Shown: in pieces, positions 18,284 through 26,401 of the stretch
How positions within the stretch are numbered: position 1 is the stretch's first letter
Layout: each line of letters begins with the position of its first letter
Assembly: GCF_024267655.1 (NCBI RefSeq)
Contig: NZ_CP100595.1
Location: forward strand, 930,001 to 994,000
Direction: 5' to 3'
Source: Arcobacter roscoffensis
GTDB lineage: Bacteria; Campylobacterota; Campylobacteria; Campylobacterales; Arcobacteraceae
DNA length: 64,000 nucleotides
The notes under the pieces: generated by a model
The model's input: the letters and a program-made list of their open reading frames with translations, nothing else
The model's database searches: none
Told to the model about the DNA's origin: nothing
Program-made: the position numbers and the translations under genes

Positions 18284-19564
18284 ATGAAACGAGATATCGT
18301 AATAATTGGTGGAGGTATTATTGGATTAATGAGTGCTTACTTTTTGCAAAAAGCTGGAAGAAAAGTAACTTTGATTGATGAAAATGATATTACAAATAGT
18401 ACCTCTTTTGGAAATGCTGGTTTATTGTCAGCTTTTGATAAAGCTCCTTTAAGTCATCCAGGTGTTGTGGGTGAGACAATAAAAATGATGATGAAGGGTG
18501 AATCACCTGTAAAACTTCATCCTAAATTTGATTATCAACTTATCAAATGGCTTTTATCATTTGTAAAAAATGCAAATGAAGAAAGGCTAAAAAAAACACT
18601 TATTCTTTTTGAGAAGTACGGACAAGATACTATTGATTTATATAAACAACTTCAAAAAGAAGAGGGTTTAGATTTTGATTTTCATCATACGGGTATGTTA
18701 TCTGTTTTTACAGAGCAAGACACCTATGATAAAAAGCTAAAACAATATAATTATGAAGATAGTAAAAGATTTGAGGTACTTACAAAAAGTAGACTTGAAG
18801 AGTATTTACCTTGTGCAAGTTCTGATGTAAAAGGGGCTATTTTATTTAAGAAAAATGCTCACTTAGATCCTCAAAGAGTTATGCTTGAAATGAAAAGATA
18901 CCTTATGGAAAATGGTGTTGAGTTTATTTTAAATGAGAAAATTGAAGATATTAGCTTTAGCGATGATAAAGTAATTAGCGTTAGTTCAAAAAGTGCTACA
19001 TATGAAGCAAATACCTTTATAATGGCTACAGGATATCAAACACTTCTTGCAAAAAGAAGAAAAAAGCAACTGCTTATGACACCGGCAAAGGGTTATAGTA
19101 TAACTTTTGAAATGCCAGAAGAGTTACGTCCTAAAACTTCTTGTTTATTCAATGATTTATTTATTGTGATGACACCAAGAAGAGGTGATGTAAGACTTAC
19201 TTCAAAATTAGAATTAGGTTCTTCAAATCCTGCTATTGTAAAAGCTCAAATAGATAGTATAAAAGAAAATTTTAAAAAGTACACAAAACCTTTTGAAATG
19301 AAAAATATCAAAGAGTGGAGTGGTTTTAGACCCTTAACACCAAATGATAGACCATTGTTTGGAAAAGATGAAGAGTATGACAATCTTGTATATGCTATGG
19401 GGCTTGGGTGGCTTGGTATGACATTTGCTCCAAGTATTGCTAAAACACTTGAAAATCTAATAGTAAATGATTTAAAAAATGAAGAAGATGATGATGTTCT
19501 TCTTTTCTCTGGATTCTACCAAGGGGAGAGTCCAAAGAAGCATTTGTTTTGTCTTATAAATTAG
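18284..19564 (+). CDS. DadA-like FAD-dependent D-amino-acid dehydrogenase
   Basis: 426 residues. The N-terminal Rossmann motif DIVIIGGGIIGLMSAYFLQ and the TSFGNAGLLS stretch identify the DAO/DadA family; WSGFRPLTPNDRPLFG and GLGWLGMTFAPSIA are the C-terminal FAD-contacting motifs. Predicted to oxidise D-amino acids (D-Ala being the likeliest) to the oxo acid plus ammonia, feeding electrons to the membrane chain. Own promoter likely (TATAAT 18206-18211). The tail overlaps the convergent small gene by 11 bases. Glycine oxidase or another family member cannot be excluded. Confidence 0.8.
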   Translation: MKRDIVIIGGGIIGLMSAYFLQKAGRKVTLIDENDITNSTSFGNAGLLSAFDKAPLSHPGVVGETIKMMMKGESPVKLHPKFDYQLIKWLLSFVKNANEERLKKTLILFEKYGQDTIDLYKQLQKEEGLDFDFHHTGMLSVFTEQDTYDKKLKQYNYEDSKRFEVLTKSRLEEYLPCASSDVKGAILFKKNAHLDPQRVMLEMKRYLMENGVEFILNEKIEDISFSDDKVISVSSKSATYEANTFIMATGYQTLLAKRRKKQLLMTPAKGYSITFEMPEELRPKTSCLFNDLFIVMTPRRGDVRLTSKLELGSSNPAIVKAQIDSIKENFKKYTKPFEMKNIKEWSGFRPLTPNDRPLFGKDEEYDNLVYAMGLGWLGMTFAPSIAKTLENLIVNDLKNEEDDDVLLFSGFYQGESPKKHLFCLIN

Positions 19565-20054
19565 AAGTATAAGCTTGTAATTTCTCTCTTACATCTGGAC
19601 TTTGAGTTTGTTCATTTATTTTGTCCATCATATTTGCAAAAGATGAAAGCTTATTTTCACCTGTACTATTTGCTGTTTCATTAGTTATACTAAATAAAGC
19701 AGCTGCATAGTTTGCATCAGTAGTTATATCATTTTGTGTATTTAAAACTTGTTCTTGCAGATTTAAGTTATTTAAGCCACTATCTCCTAGAAAATTACTA
19801 AAATCTTCTCTTGAAATATTTCCATTTCTTAGTTCATCAAGATTAAATAAAAAATCTTGCTGTAAAGCTTGTGTTTGTATATTGTCTTGTGCTACTGCAT
19901 CAATATTTACAACACTTGCATCACCTATTTCACGAGGTGGAGCAACTTGATCTACTGGATCTGGTGTTTCAAAGCTAGGGCTTGAAGGTTGTATGGATAT
20001 ATCAGCATAATCAGGTATATCTAAACCATAACTGTCAATTGATGAAATATTCAT
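19554..20054 (-). CDS. Hypothetical acidic protein, unrecognised
   Basis: 166 residues from the ATG at 20054, which sits nine bases after AAGGGAG; the TTG at 20063 directly abuts that site and was not chosen. Gln/Asn/Ser/Asp-rich, mostly disordered N-terminus with prolines, then predicted short helices (NISREDFSNFLGDSG reads like an EF-hand-like or calcium-loop helix but is not complete). No membrane segment or signal peptide. Transcribed against the DadA-like gene with an 11-base overlap of the ends. Function unknown. Confidence 0.65.
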   Translation of the reverse strand: MNISSIDSYGLDIPDYADISIQPSSPSFETPDPVDQVAPPREIGDASVVNIDAVAQDNIQTQALQQDFLFNLDELRNGNISREDFSNFLGDSGLNNLNLQEQVLNTQNDITTDANYAAALFSITNETANSTGENKLSSFANMMDKINEQTQSPDVREKLQAYTSNL

Positions 20055-20203
20055 AATAATCAACTCCCTTCATATATTATATGTATTAATTATATCATCC
20101 AAAAGTAAATGAAATGTATAGAAACTGTAAAGTTTTAATAAAAATTAGCTTAAATATTTAATTTAATAAAGGAATTTAAAGTATGAAAAGATAAGATACC
20201 AAC

Positions 20204-21553
20204 ATGATTGATTATAAAAATAAAAATATATTTTTTACAGGAAGAACTGACCTTATTGATTTAGAAGAGTTAGAAAAGTATTTATTACAAAAAGGTGCAG
20301 TTCTTGTTGATAGTATGGAAAAAGCAGATCTTGTTATAAAAGGTAAATTTACACCTATTATTATAGAAGAGGAGTTATATGAACTCTCTCTAACCCAATT
20401 AGATATTTTAGAAATTAATAAACTAGAAGAGGAGTTTTCAAAGAATCTTGATATAGATTCAATACTAATAGCTATAAAAATATCTAAAGACCAAGAAAGG
20501 TTATTAAAACTTTTAAGTAATGAGTATTTTGAAGATGAAGTTTTTATAAAGCTTTTAAGATTATATGACTTTAAAGATGAAGATATTTATGATACAGATG
20601 AAAATAGGGATGTTTGTACAAAGATTGTTGAGAGGTTTTGTAGTTTAGTTGAAACTAATCACAATATTCAATATGCACCAATAGGAGTATATTATACAGC
20701 CTTAGAAGCAAGTAGTGATAAGCTCTTAGAGGTTATCTATAATATGCCTGATTTCTCAATTTCTGATAAAAATGCTCAAGAAAACCAGCCTTTAAATCTT
20801 AAAGAAGTTGTAGCTTTAAATCCAAATAGTTCTAAGACTATGCATTTACAGATTATCAAAAATAATAGAGTAAATGAACTAAGATTTTTAGCTTTAAATG
20901 AAGCTATATCTGCTATGGTTCAAAAAAAGCTTTTTGAAAAAAATATACAAGAGGTAAACATCTCTTTGATAAAGGCTTCAAACTATGATGAGAATATGAT
21001 AGATGAGTTTTTAAAAGATGATGTTTTAAGAAAAGAACTTTTTAAAGTTGTAAGTTTAGATGAAAGATTGTTTGATAAGTTTTTTGAAAATATAGATGAT
21101 ATTTCACTTATTTATTTATGTATGAACAAGAGTTTAACTAGTGGCATGATTGAAAAAGCATTTGAAAAAAATATAGATAATGCAAATATAAATCTTCTAA
21201 AAAATAAAAACTGTCCAAATGAAAAAATTGAAGAGTTTTTAAATAAACAAGACAAGATATATAATATCTCAATTGCTCATAATGAAGCATTAACTAAAGA
21301 GCAGTTTGAATCTCTTTATGCTTTAGATGATTACGATGTAAATATCTCTCTTGCTTCAAATATAAGTACTTCTAAAGAGATTTTAAAAAGTTTAAGTCTA
21401 AAAGAAGATAGATTTATAAATGAGACTCTATGTGCAAATGTAAGTACTCCCATAGGTGTATTATTACAGTTTCAGTACGATGGTGGTTTAAAATCAATAA
21501 TCTCTAATAATGATAGTTTTAGAGAATTTACAAGAAAAAATATAGGAATGTAA
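20204..21553 (+). CDS. BRCT-like N-terminus plus helical repeats, first gene of MoxR/VWA trio
   Basis: 449 residues. Residues 5-48 (KNIFFTGRTDLIDLEELEKYLLQKGAVLV..ADLVIKGK) look like a BRCT domain; the rest is helical with leucine-rich, roughly 20-residue units containing N-x-S/A-x(2)-E-x-L motifs (LASNISTSKEILKSL, LCANVSTPIGVLLQF). No enzyme motif is seen. The best ribosome binding site (AAAGGA at 20168) precedes a different in-frame ATG at 20183, which is followed three codons later by TAA; the ATG at 20204 used here has a weak site. Stops three bases before the MoxR gene, so the trio is probably one operon. Confidence 0.7.
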   Translation: MIDYKNKNIFFTGRTDLIDLEELEKYLLQKGAVLVDSMEKADLVIKGKFTPIIIEEELYELSLTQLDILEINKLEEEFSKNLDIDSILIAIKISKDQERLLKLLSNEYFEDEVFIKLLRLYDFKDEDIYDTDENRDVCTKIVERFCSLVETNHNIQYAPIGVYYTALEASSDKLLEVIYNMPDFSISDKNAQENQPLNLKEVVALNPNSSKTMHLQIIKNNRVNELRFLALNEAISAMVQKKLFEKNIQEVNISLIKASNYDENMIDEFLKDDVLRKELFKVVSLDERLFDKFFENIDDISLIYLCMNKSLTSGMIEKAFEKNIDNANINLLKNKNCPNEKIEEFLNKQDKIYNISIAHNEALTKEQFESLYALDDYDVNISLASNISTSKEILKSLSLKEDRFINETLCANVSTPIGVLLQFQYDGGLKSIISNNDSFREFTRKNIGM

Positions 21554-21556
21554 GAT

Positions 21557-22561
21557 ATGAAAGCAAGTGCATTAAAAAACTCTTTAGAAGCTATGATAAA
21601 AAGTCAAGTACCTGTATTTATCTGGGGAAATCCAGGAGTTGGTAAATCTTCACTTGTAAAACAAATAGCAAATGAAAAGGCTATGAATTTTATAGATTTA
21701 AGACTAAGCCTTCTTGATCCTACTGATTTAAGAGGAATACCTTTTTTTGAAAAAGAGTCAAAAAGTGCAGTATGGGCAAAACCTGAGTTCTTACCTGATA
21801 CAAATTCACAAGAAGAGGGGATACTATTTTTAGATGAAATAAACTCAGCTCCTCCAACTATACAAGCAGCAGCTTATCAGCTTATCTTAGATAGAAAAAT
21901 AGGTGAGTATACTCTTCCTTTAAACTATGCAATCATTGCAGCAGGTAACTATGAAACAGATAGAGGTGTGACATACAGAATGCCAACACCTTTGGCAAAT
22001 AGGTTTGTGCATTTAGATTTTGATTTGGATTTTGATGAGTGGAAGAAGTGGGCTTATACTTCAAATATTGATATTAGAATCATTTCTTTTTTATCATATA
22101 AAAGTGAAAACTTATTTACATTTGATGCAAAGTCAAAAGAAAAGTCCTTTGCAACACCTAGGTCTTGGTCTTATGTAAATGACATCTTAAAATCAAAACT
22201 TGAAATGAACTTACTGGAAGAAGTTATAAGTGGTGCAGTTGGAAAAGATAGTGCAGTTGAGTTTATGAACTATTGTAAGGTTATGAAAGATTTACCCAAT
22301 ATAAGTAGTATCTTAGATGGAAGCTTAAAGGAAGTTCCAGAAAATAACTCTGTTTTATATGCTTTATGTACAGGAATAACTTATGCTTTAAAACAAAATC
22401 AAAGTATAGAGACAATTACAAATGTTTTAGATTACTCTTTAGAATTACCAAATGAATTTTCAGTAATGCTTATAAGAGATATTCAAAAAGAGGGTATTAA
22501 TATTGAGAGTTCACCTTCATGGAAGACATGGAGTGATGCAAATAAGTTTTTGATAGGCTAA
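21557..22561 (+). CDS. MoxR-type AAA+ ATPase
   Basis: 334 residues. Walker A WGNPGVGKSS at about 24-33, Walker B ILFLDEIN near 94-101, sensor 1 AAGNYETDRG and the Arg-containing PTPLANRFVHLDF are typical of MoxR AAA+ proteins. Such ATPases act as chaperones together with a VWA-domain partner; here the partner is the next gene. The upstream BRCT-like protein is the likely third component. Substrate unknown. Confidence 0.88.
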   Translation: MKASALKNSLEAMIKSQVPVFIWGNPGVGKSSLVKQIANEKAMNFIDLRLSLLDPTDLRGIPFFEKESKSAVWAKPEFLPDTNSQEEGILFLDEINSAPPTIQAAAYQLILDRKIGEYTLPLNYAIIAAGNYETDRGVTYRMPTPLANRFVHLDFDLDFDEWKKWAYTSNIDIRIISFLSYKSENLFTFDAKSKEKSFATPRSWSYVNDILKSKLEMNLLEEVISGAVGKDSAVEFMNYCKVMKDLPNISSILDGSLKEVPENNSVLYALCTGITYALKQNQSIETITNVLDYSLELPNEFSVMLIRDIQKEGINIESSPSWKTWSDANKFLIG

Positions 22562-22564
22562 GTC

Positions 22565-23656
22565 TTGCAAAATCAAATTGAACAGAGAATCTCAAGAGTT
22601 AAGTCCTCTCTTATAATAGAACAACCATATTTTGGCTCAATAGCTTCAAGTCAAAAGGCTGTTTTAAATGAGGATTTAAAAACATATCTTTCAACTAGTA
22701 CAAACTTTGAATATAATGATGATTATATAAACTCATTAAGTGATGAAGAGTTAAGTTTTGTACTAACAAACTCAGCAATGCATCAAGCATTTTTGCATGA
22801 TAAAAGAGTAGATTTAAGAATGCAATGGCTTTGGGTTTTAGCAACAGATTATGCAATAAATTGTTTACTTGTAAACAATGGCTTAGAACTTCCAGATGGT
22901 GTAAACTATGATGAAAGATTTGATGATATGAGTGCAGAGGCTATTTATGCTGCACTTGAAAATGAAATAGATGATGATAAACACACTCCTGAACAAGTTT
23001 CACAAATAAAGTTTGAAAAACAGTACGAACAAGAAATAGATGATAATCAAGAAATACAAGATATGCATGAACAGCTTTTAAATAAAGCAAAACTTCAAGG
23101 TGATTTACCTCTAGGAATAGAAATACTTGTACCAAATCTATATGATGGAAAAATCTCTTGGGAAGATGAACTTTATAATATAATAGAGCAATCTGTAAGG
23201 TTTGATTATAAGTTAATACCTCCAAATAAAAGATATATTTCCCAAGGCATTGCTTTGCCATCGCTACAAGGTACAAAGGCTAAACTTGTGGTTTGTATAG
23301 ATAGTTCAGGTTCTATTGATGGAAAACTTTTATCTAGATTTTTAGCAGAAGTTGAATCTATCATGAATAGTTTTGAGAACTTTGAGATTGATTTATTAGT
23401 GGCTGATGCAAAGGTGCATGAACATCATATTTTATATGCTGGAGATGAACTATCTTACACTTTAAAAGGTGGAGGAGGAACTAACTTTGAAAATACTTTT
23501 AAATACATAGATGAAAATATTGATGAGGTAAATTTACTTTTATATTTTACTGATGGCTTTGGAAAGTTTCCCCAAGATGAGCCTTCATATGAAAGTGTTT
23601 GGGTTCTAAGTGAAGACATAGAAGTTCCTTTTGGAAGAAAACTTCTATTAATCTAA
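22565..23656 (+). CDS. VWA-domain protein with DUF2201-type N-terminus
   Basis: 363 residues from a TTG start three bases after the MoxR stop. The N-terminal half follows the DUF2201 metallopeptidase-like pattern (WVLATDYAINCLL, LPDGVNYDERFDDMSAEAIYAAL), but where the family has H-E-x2-H-x4-H this protein has N-S-A-M-H-Q-A-F-L-H, so the first His and catalytic Glu are gone. The C-terminal VWA-like half keeps the MIDAS: DSSGSID, GGGGTNF and FTDGFG. A metal-dependent adhesion/scaffold role with the MoxR ATPase is likely, while protease activity is doubtful. Confidence 0.82.
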   Translation: MQNQIEQRISRVKSSLIIEQPYFGSIASSQKAVLNEDLKTYLSTSTNFEYNDDYINSLSDEELSFVLTNSAMHQAFLHDKRVDLRMQWLWVLATDYAINCLLVNNGLELPDGVNYDERFDDMSAEAIYAALENEIDDDKHTPEQVSQIKFEKQYEQEIDDNQEIQDMHEQLLNKAKLQGDLPLGIEILVPNLYDGKISWEDELYNIIEQSVRFDYKLIPPNKRYISQGIALPSLQGTKAKLVVCIDSSGSIDGKLLSRFLAEVESIMNSFENFEIDLLVADAKVHEHHILYAGDELSYTLKGGGGTNFENTFKYIDENIDEVNLLLYFTDGFGKFPQDEPSYESVWVLSEDIEVPFGRKLLLI

Positions 23657-23677
23657 TTTCCACATTTTATTTTGTTA

Positions 23678-23800
23678 TTATGTTGTAAACAAATTGAAAA
23701 CAGGTATGTTTTTTTGCATATGCATAAGTAGAATAAGTGTGAAGGAAAAAACAGCTAATAAGAAGCTATTTTTCAATCCTTTTGTTATAAGTGTTCTCAT
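23678..23800 (-). CDS. 40-residue single-span membrane peptide downstream of a c-di-GMP riboswitch
   Basis: Uncalled small ORF: ATG at 23800, TAA at 23680-23678. RBS TAGGAG lies seven bases upstream. The product begins MRTLITKGLKNSFLLAVFSF and continues with TLILLMHMQKNIPVFNLFTT: a positively charged N-terminus, one hydrophobic span of about 17-19 residues and a short tail. No family is recognised. A perfect spacing of RBS, start and a GEMM-I aptamer about 95 bases upstream on the same strand supports a real gene under c-di-GMP control. Coding status is inference from these signals. Confidence 0.6.
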   Translation of the reverse strand: MRTLITKGLKNSFLLAVFSFTLILLMHMQKNIPVFNLFTT

Positions 23801-23895
23801 TTTTAATCTCCTAGAATATTCAAAGAAGTGTAGTTCGCGTATAACTTCTTCATTTTAATTCATAGTTTAGATTAAAATTGCCAATTGCATTGGTT

Positions 23896-23976
23896 GTATA
23901 AGAGTGTGCAATCCGGCTATCTTAAATCTAAGACCCGTGACTTTCCGTCCCTATCTCACAATAGGTTTGGCTATAC
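23896..23976 (-). promoter_or_regulatory. c-di-GMP-I (GEMM-I) riboswitch aptamer
   Basis: Read leftward, the conserved GEMM elements occur in order: GCCAAACC, a hairpin AACCTAT/ATAGG with loop TGTGAG, GGGACGGAAAG (consensus GGGACGCAAAG), ACGGGTCTTA, TTAAGATAGCCGG and GATTGC, with a possible closing P1 helix GTATA/TATAC at the two ends. The downstream leader holds three hairpins before the RBS: 23881-23893 (CCAAT/ATTGG), 23852-23878 (ATTTTAAT/ATTAAAAT) and 23823-23850 (AAGAAGT/ACTTCTT). None ends in a long U-run, so translational control is more likely than termination. Whether it prefers c-di-GMP or cGAMP is not determined. Confidence 0.88.
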
Positions 23977-23995
23977 TAATTTTATGTTATTTTTT

Positions 23996-24001
23996 ATTAT
24001 A
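23996..24001 (-). promoter_or_regulatory. -10 box (TATAAT) for the riboswitch transcript
   Basis: TATAAT on the minus strand, 19 bases before the aptamer's P1 helix. Transcription would start near 23988, placing the aptamer at the very 5' end of the mRNA. It lies after the stop of tetR, so the riboswitch transcript is separate from or additional to read-through from tetR. Confidence 0.5.
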
Positions 24002-24030
24002 AAAAGCTTATTTGTGGGAAATATATAGTT

Positions 24031-24660
24031 TTATTTATTCATTTTCCTTATTAAGTCCTTGCCTTTTTGTGTTAAATTTGGGTAAATCATAAACTCAAAA
24101 AATACTTCTTTTGATTCTTGAAGTGTCTCTAAAGTCACATCTTCTATTGTAGAAACAAAGCTTTGCCAATAAGCTGTAATAAACCAGTGAAGTTTAGCTC
24201 TTTTGTTTAAAGAGCTTTTATTTAACTCTTTTATTAAACCTTCTTTTATAAGATATTTCAACAGACCTTCTATTTGTTTTATTCTTATTTCTTGATTTTG
24301 TGTAAAAGCTTTTTTTAGATTAGAATCCATAGCTATTAAAACTGTAGCATCTCTTAGTAAAAATCTATATTCAAAAAATAGTTTTGCATATTGATTAAAC
24401 ATCTCATCCATAGCCTCAAAAAAATTATCATGCATTAGCATTTTTTCAAAACTGTTTAGTTCTACAAAATTTAAACTAAGTTCTTTGTATAAATCAAGAA
24501 TTATCTCTTCTTTGTTTTTGTAGTGATAATAGAGATTACCTGGTGATATACCAGCTTGTTTGGCTATATGGTTTGTAGTAATACTTAATGAATTTTTTTC
24601 ATTGAAAAGTTTCATTGCAGATTGTTTTATTTTTGTTTTTGCATCAATTCTTTTTTTCAT
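24031..24660 (-). CDS. TetR family transcriptional regulator
   Basis: 209 residues from the ATG at 24660 (a TTG two codons earlier is possible; neither has a good RBS). The N-terminal HTH ITTNHIAKQAGISPGNLYYHYKNKEEI is typical of TetR, followed by an all-helical ligand domain of about 150 residues. The gene is divergent from the zinc-ribbon membrane protein, with a 9-bp-arm palindrome between them as candidate operator. The effector is unknown. Confidence 0.88.
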   Translation of the reverse strand: MKKRIDAKTKIKQSAMKLFNEKNSLSITTNHIAKQAGISPGNLYYHYKNKEEIILDLYKELSLNFVELNSFEKMLMHDNFFEAMDEMFNQYAKLFFEYRFLLRDATVLIAMDSNLKKAFTQNQEIRIKQIEGLLKYLIKEGLIKELNKSSLNKRAKLHWFITAYWQSFVSTIEDVTLETLQESKEVFFEFMIYPNLTQKGKDLIRKMNK

Positions 24661-24683
24661 GATCAATTATATCATCTTAGAGC

Positions 24684-24708
24684 TTTTACTCTAAAAGATA
24701 GAGTAAAA
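24684..24708. promoter_or_regulatory. Candidate TetR operator palindrome
   Basis: TTTTACTCT and AGAGTAAAA, nine perfect base pairs separated by AAAAGAT. It is centred in the gap between the divergent tetR and membrane-protein genes, 24 bases from the tetR start, in the size range of TetR-family operators. Confidence 0.55.
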
Positions 24709-24786
24709 ATTCTAAATATTTTTATACGAATTAAATTATAGTTTACATATACTTAGCTTCAAAATAAATATCTCATGGAGAAGACA

Positions 24787-25974
24787 ATGAAAGAGGTTTT
24801 CAAAAACTTTTATAAAAACAATTTCGTATTTAAAGGAAAAGAGAAACTCTCTAAACTTGCTATTATTTTTATAGTACTGTTAGATTTATTTGTATTCTCT
24901 ATTTTACAAATGGGAGTAGACTTTCAAGTAAAAGTTCTTAATAGTCCTTATAATTCATACAATAGTACTTGTAAAAACATAGTAACATCAAGTAAAATTG
25001 AGAGTTTAAATAGTTACTATTATACAAATGAAAATAGATATAAATATAATACTATTCAAAAAGAGAATATATCTAGTAAGTGTAAGGAAGTTATATCTTT
25101 AATAGATAATGTAAAAAAAGAACATAGTATAAAAGAGCTTCGTAAAACAAAAAGATTGATCAATAAAGAATTAGCATCAGTAAATACTCAAATAAACTTC
25201 TACAGACAAAACTATAACACATCACTTTTTGAAAACATACAAACACAAAATAAAGAAGAACTAAATAGTGAAGTTAAAGACAAATACAATAACTATCTAG
25301 CAAAAAGAAAAGAGTTAAACACAAAGATAAATCAAATAGATAAAAACTTTGCTTCTTCAAAAAGTGTGAAAAAACTAAGCTCTTATATCAATGAAAATAA
25401 AGAGTTGATAAAAGAAGACTATAAAGCAAAAGTAAAAGCATATGAAGTAAAAAAAGATTTAATTACGCTTGCATTTTTATTACCTCTTTTATTAGTATCA
25501 TTCTTTGCTATGAAAAAATACATGTTAAAAGAGAACTATATTTTATATATAATTGCAAAAAATGTTTTAGTAATAGTATCTATACCTACAGTTGTATCTT
25601 TTATTTCTTTAGTGTATACACTTTTACCAAAAGTGTTTTTTGAAAAGTTGATGAGATTTTTTGCAAATTTGGAAATCCCATTTGTAGTTTACTATTTTGC
25701 TTTAGCTGTGTTAGTTGTAGTATTTACTTTTATCATAATAAGAGTACAAAAGAAATATAAAGAAAGTAACAGCCAGTTTCAAAATACTTCCATGTCAAAA
25801 ATAGAATCATACAATAAAAGTATATGTAATAACTGCAACAATAAAATAAACTATGAAACAATGAACTTTTGCCCAAACTGTCAAAATAAAATAAGAGTAA
25901 AATGTAAAGCTTGTGGAGACATGACAGTTGATTCTTTAAAGTATTGTAGTTCTTGTGGAGAAGAACATAACTAG
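24787..25974 (+). CDS. Membrane protein with C-terminal zinc ribbons, next to tetR
   Basis: 395 residues from ATG 24787, chosen because GGAGA precedes it; the ATG at 24775 would add four residues. One span near 20-40, a long extracytoplasmic coiled-coil-like segment, then three spans (about 222-240, 250-280, 296-322), and a cytoplasmic tail with Cys pairs CNNC, CPNC, CKAC and CSSC forming two zinc-ribbon units. No enzyme motif is recognised. Divergent position suggests control by the TetR protein. Function unknown. Confidence 0.72.
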   Translation: MKEVFKNFYKNNFVFKGKEKLSKLAIIFIVLLDLFVFSILQMGVDFQVKVLNSPYNSYNSTCKNIVTSSKIESLNSYYYTNENRYKYNTIQKENISSKCKEVISLIDNVKKEHSIKELRKTKRLINKELASVNTQINFYRQNYNTSLFENIQTQNKEELNSEVKDKYNNYLAKRKELNTKINQIDKNFASSKSVKKLSSYINENKELIKEDYKAKVKAYEVKKDLITLAFLLPLLLVSFFAMKKYMLKENYILYIIAKNVLVIVSIPTVVSFISLVYTLLPKVFFEKLMRFFANLEIPFVVYYFALAVLVVVFTFIIIRVQKKYKESNSQFQNTSMSKIESYNKSICNNCNNKINYETMNFCPNCQNKIRVKCKACGDMTVDSLKYCSSCGEEHN

Positions 25975-26073
25975 TATTTTATTAAGAAAACACTAAATAC
26001 AGTATTTTTAGAAATGATACTATTATGATACCTTTAATAAATATAATGAATATTATAAAAAAAGGAGTCTGTT

Positions 26074-26250
26074 ATGAAGAGTATAAATATTTTAATTTTA
26101 ACAATTTTTATCTTGGTAATGGCAGGCTGTAATAGCCAAAACAATAAACTAACAAAACAAGATTGTCTTAATGAAAATAAAAACTACAAAATAGAAAAAC
26201 AACTTAACTACAGAACTGGTAAATATGAGGATAGGGTGATTTGTATTTGA
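26074..26250 (+). CDS. Small lipoprotein, 58 residues
   Basis: ATG at 26074 with AAAGGAGT nine bases upstream. The N-terminus MKSINILILTIFILVMAGC has a lipobox (V-M-A-G-C19), so the mature lipoprotein is only 40 residues: NSQNNKLTKQDCLNEN.. ending YEDRVICI. Two further Cys could form a disulphide. No family recognised. It stands between the zinc-ribbon membrane protein and an unknown gene. Confidence 0.65.
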   Translation: MKSINILILTIFILVMAGCNSQNNKLTKQDCLNENKNYKIEKQLNYRTGKYEDRVICI

Positions 26251-26401
26251 CTATCTAATATTATCAATGTAAAGCAAGGCTTCTATTAGAATTATGAAAA
26301 AGATTAATTATACATTATTCTCAATACAAAAAAAGGTAAGGAAGGTTTTATTACTAATTATTAAATAGATATAATTATTCTGAAATTATTTTGGAGTTAG
26401 T

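Noticed and set aside
26294-26368. 24-codon ORF (MKKINYTLFSIQ..) after the small lipoprotein
   Set aside because: No ribosome binding site, no hydrophobic or other functional pattern.
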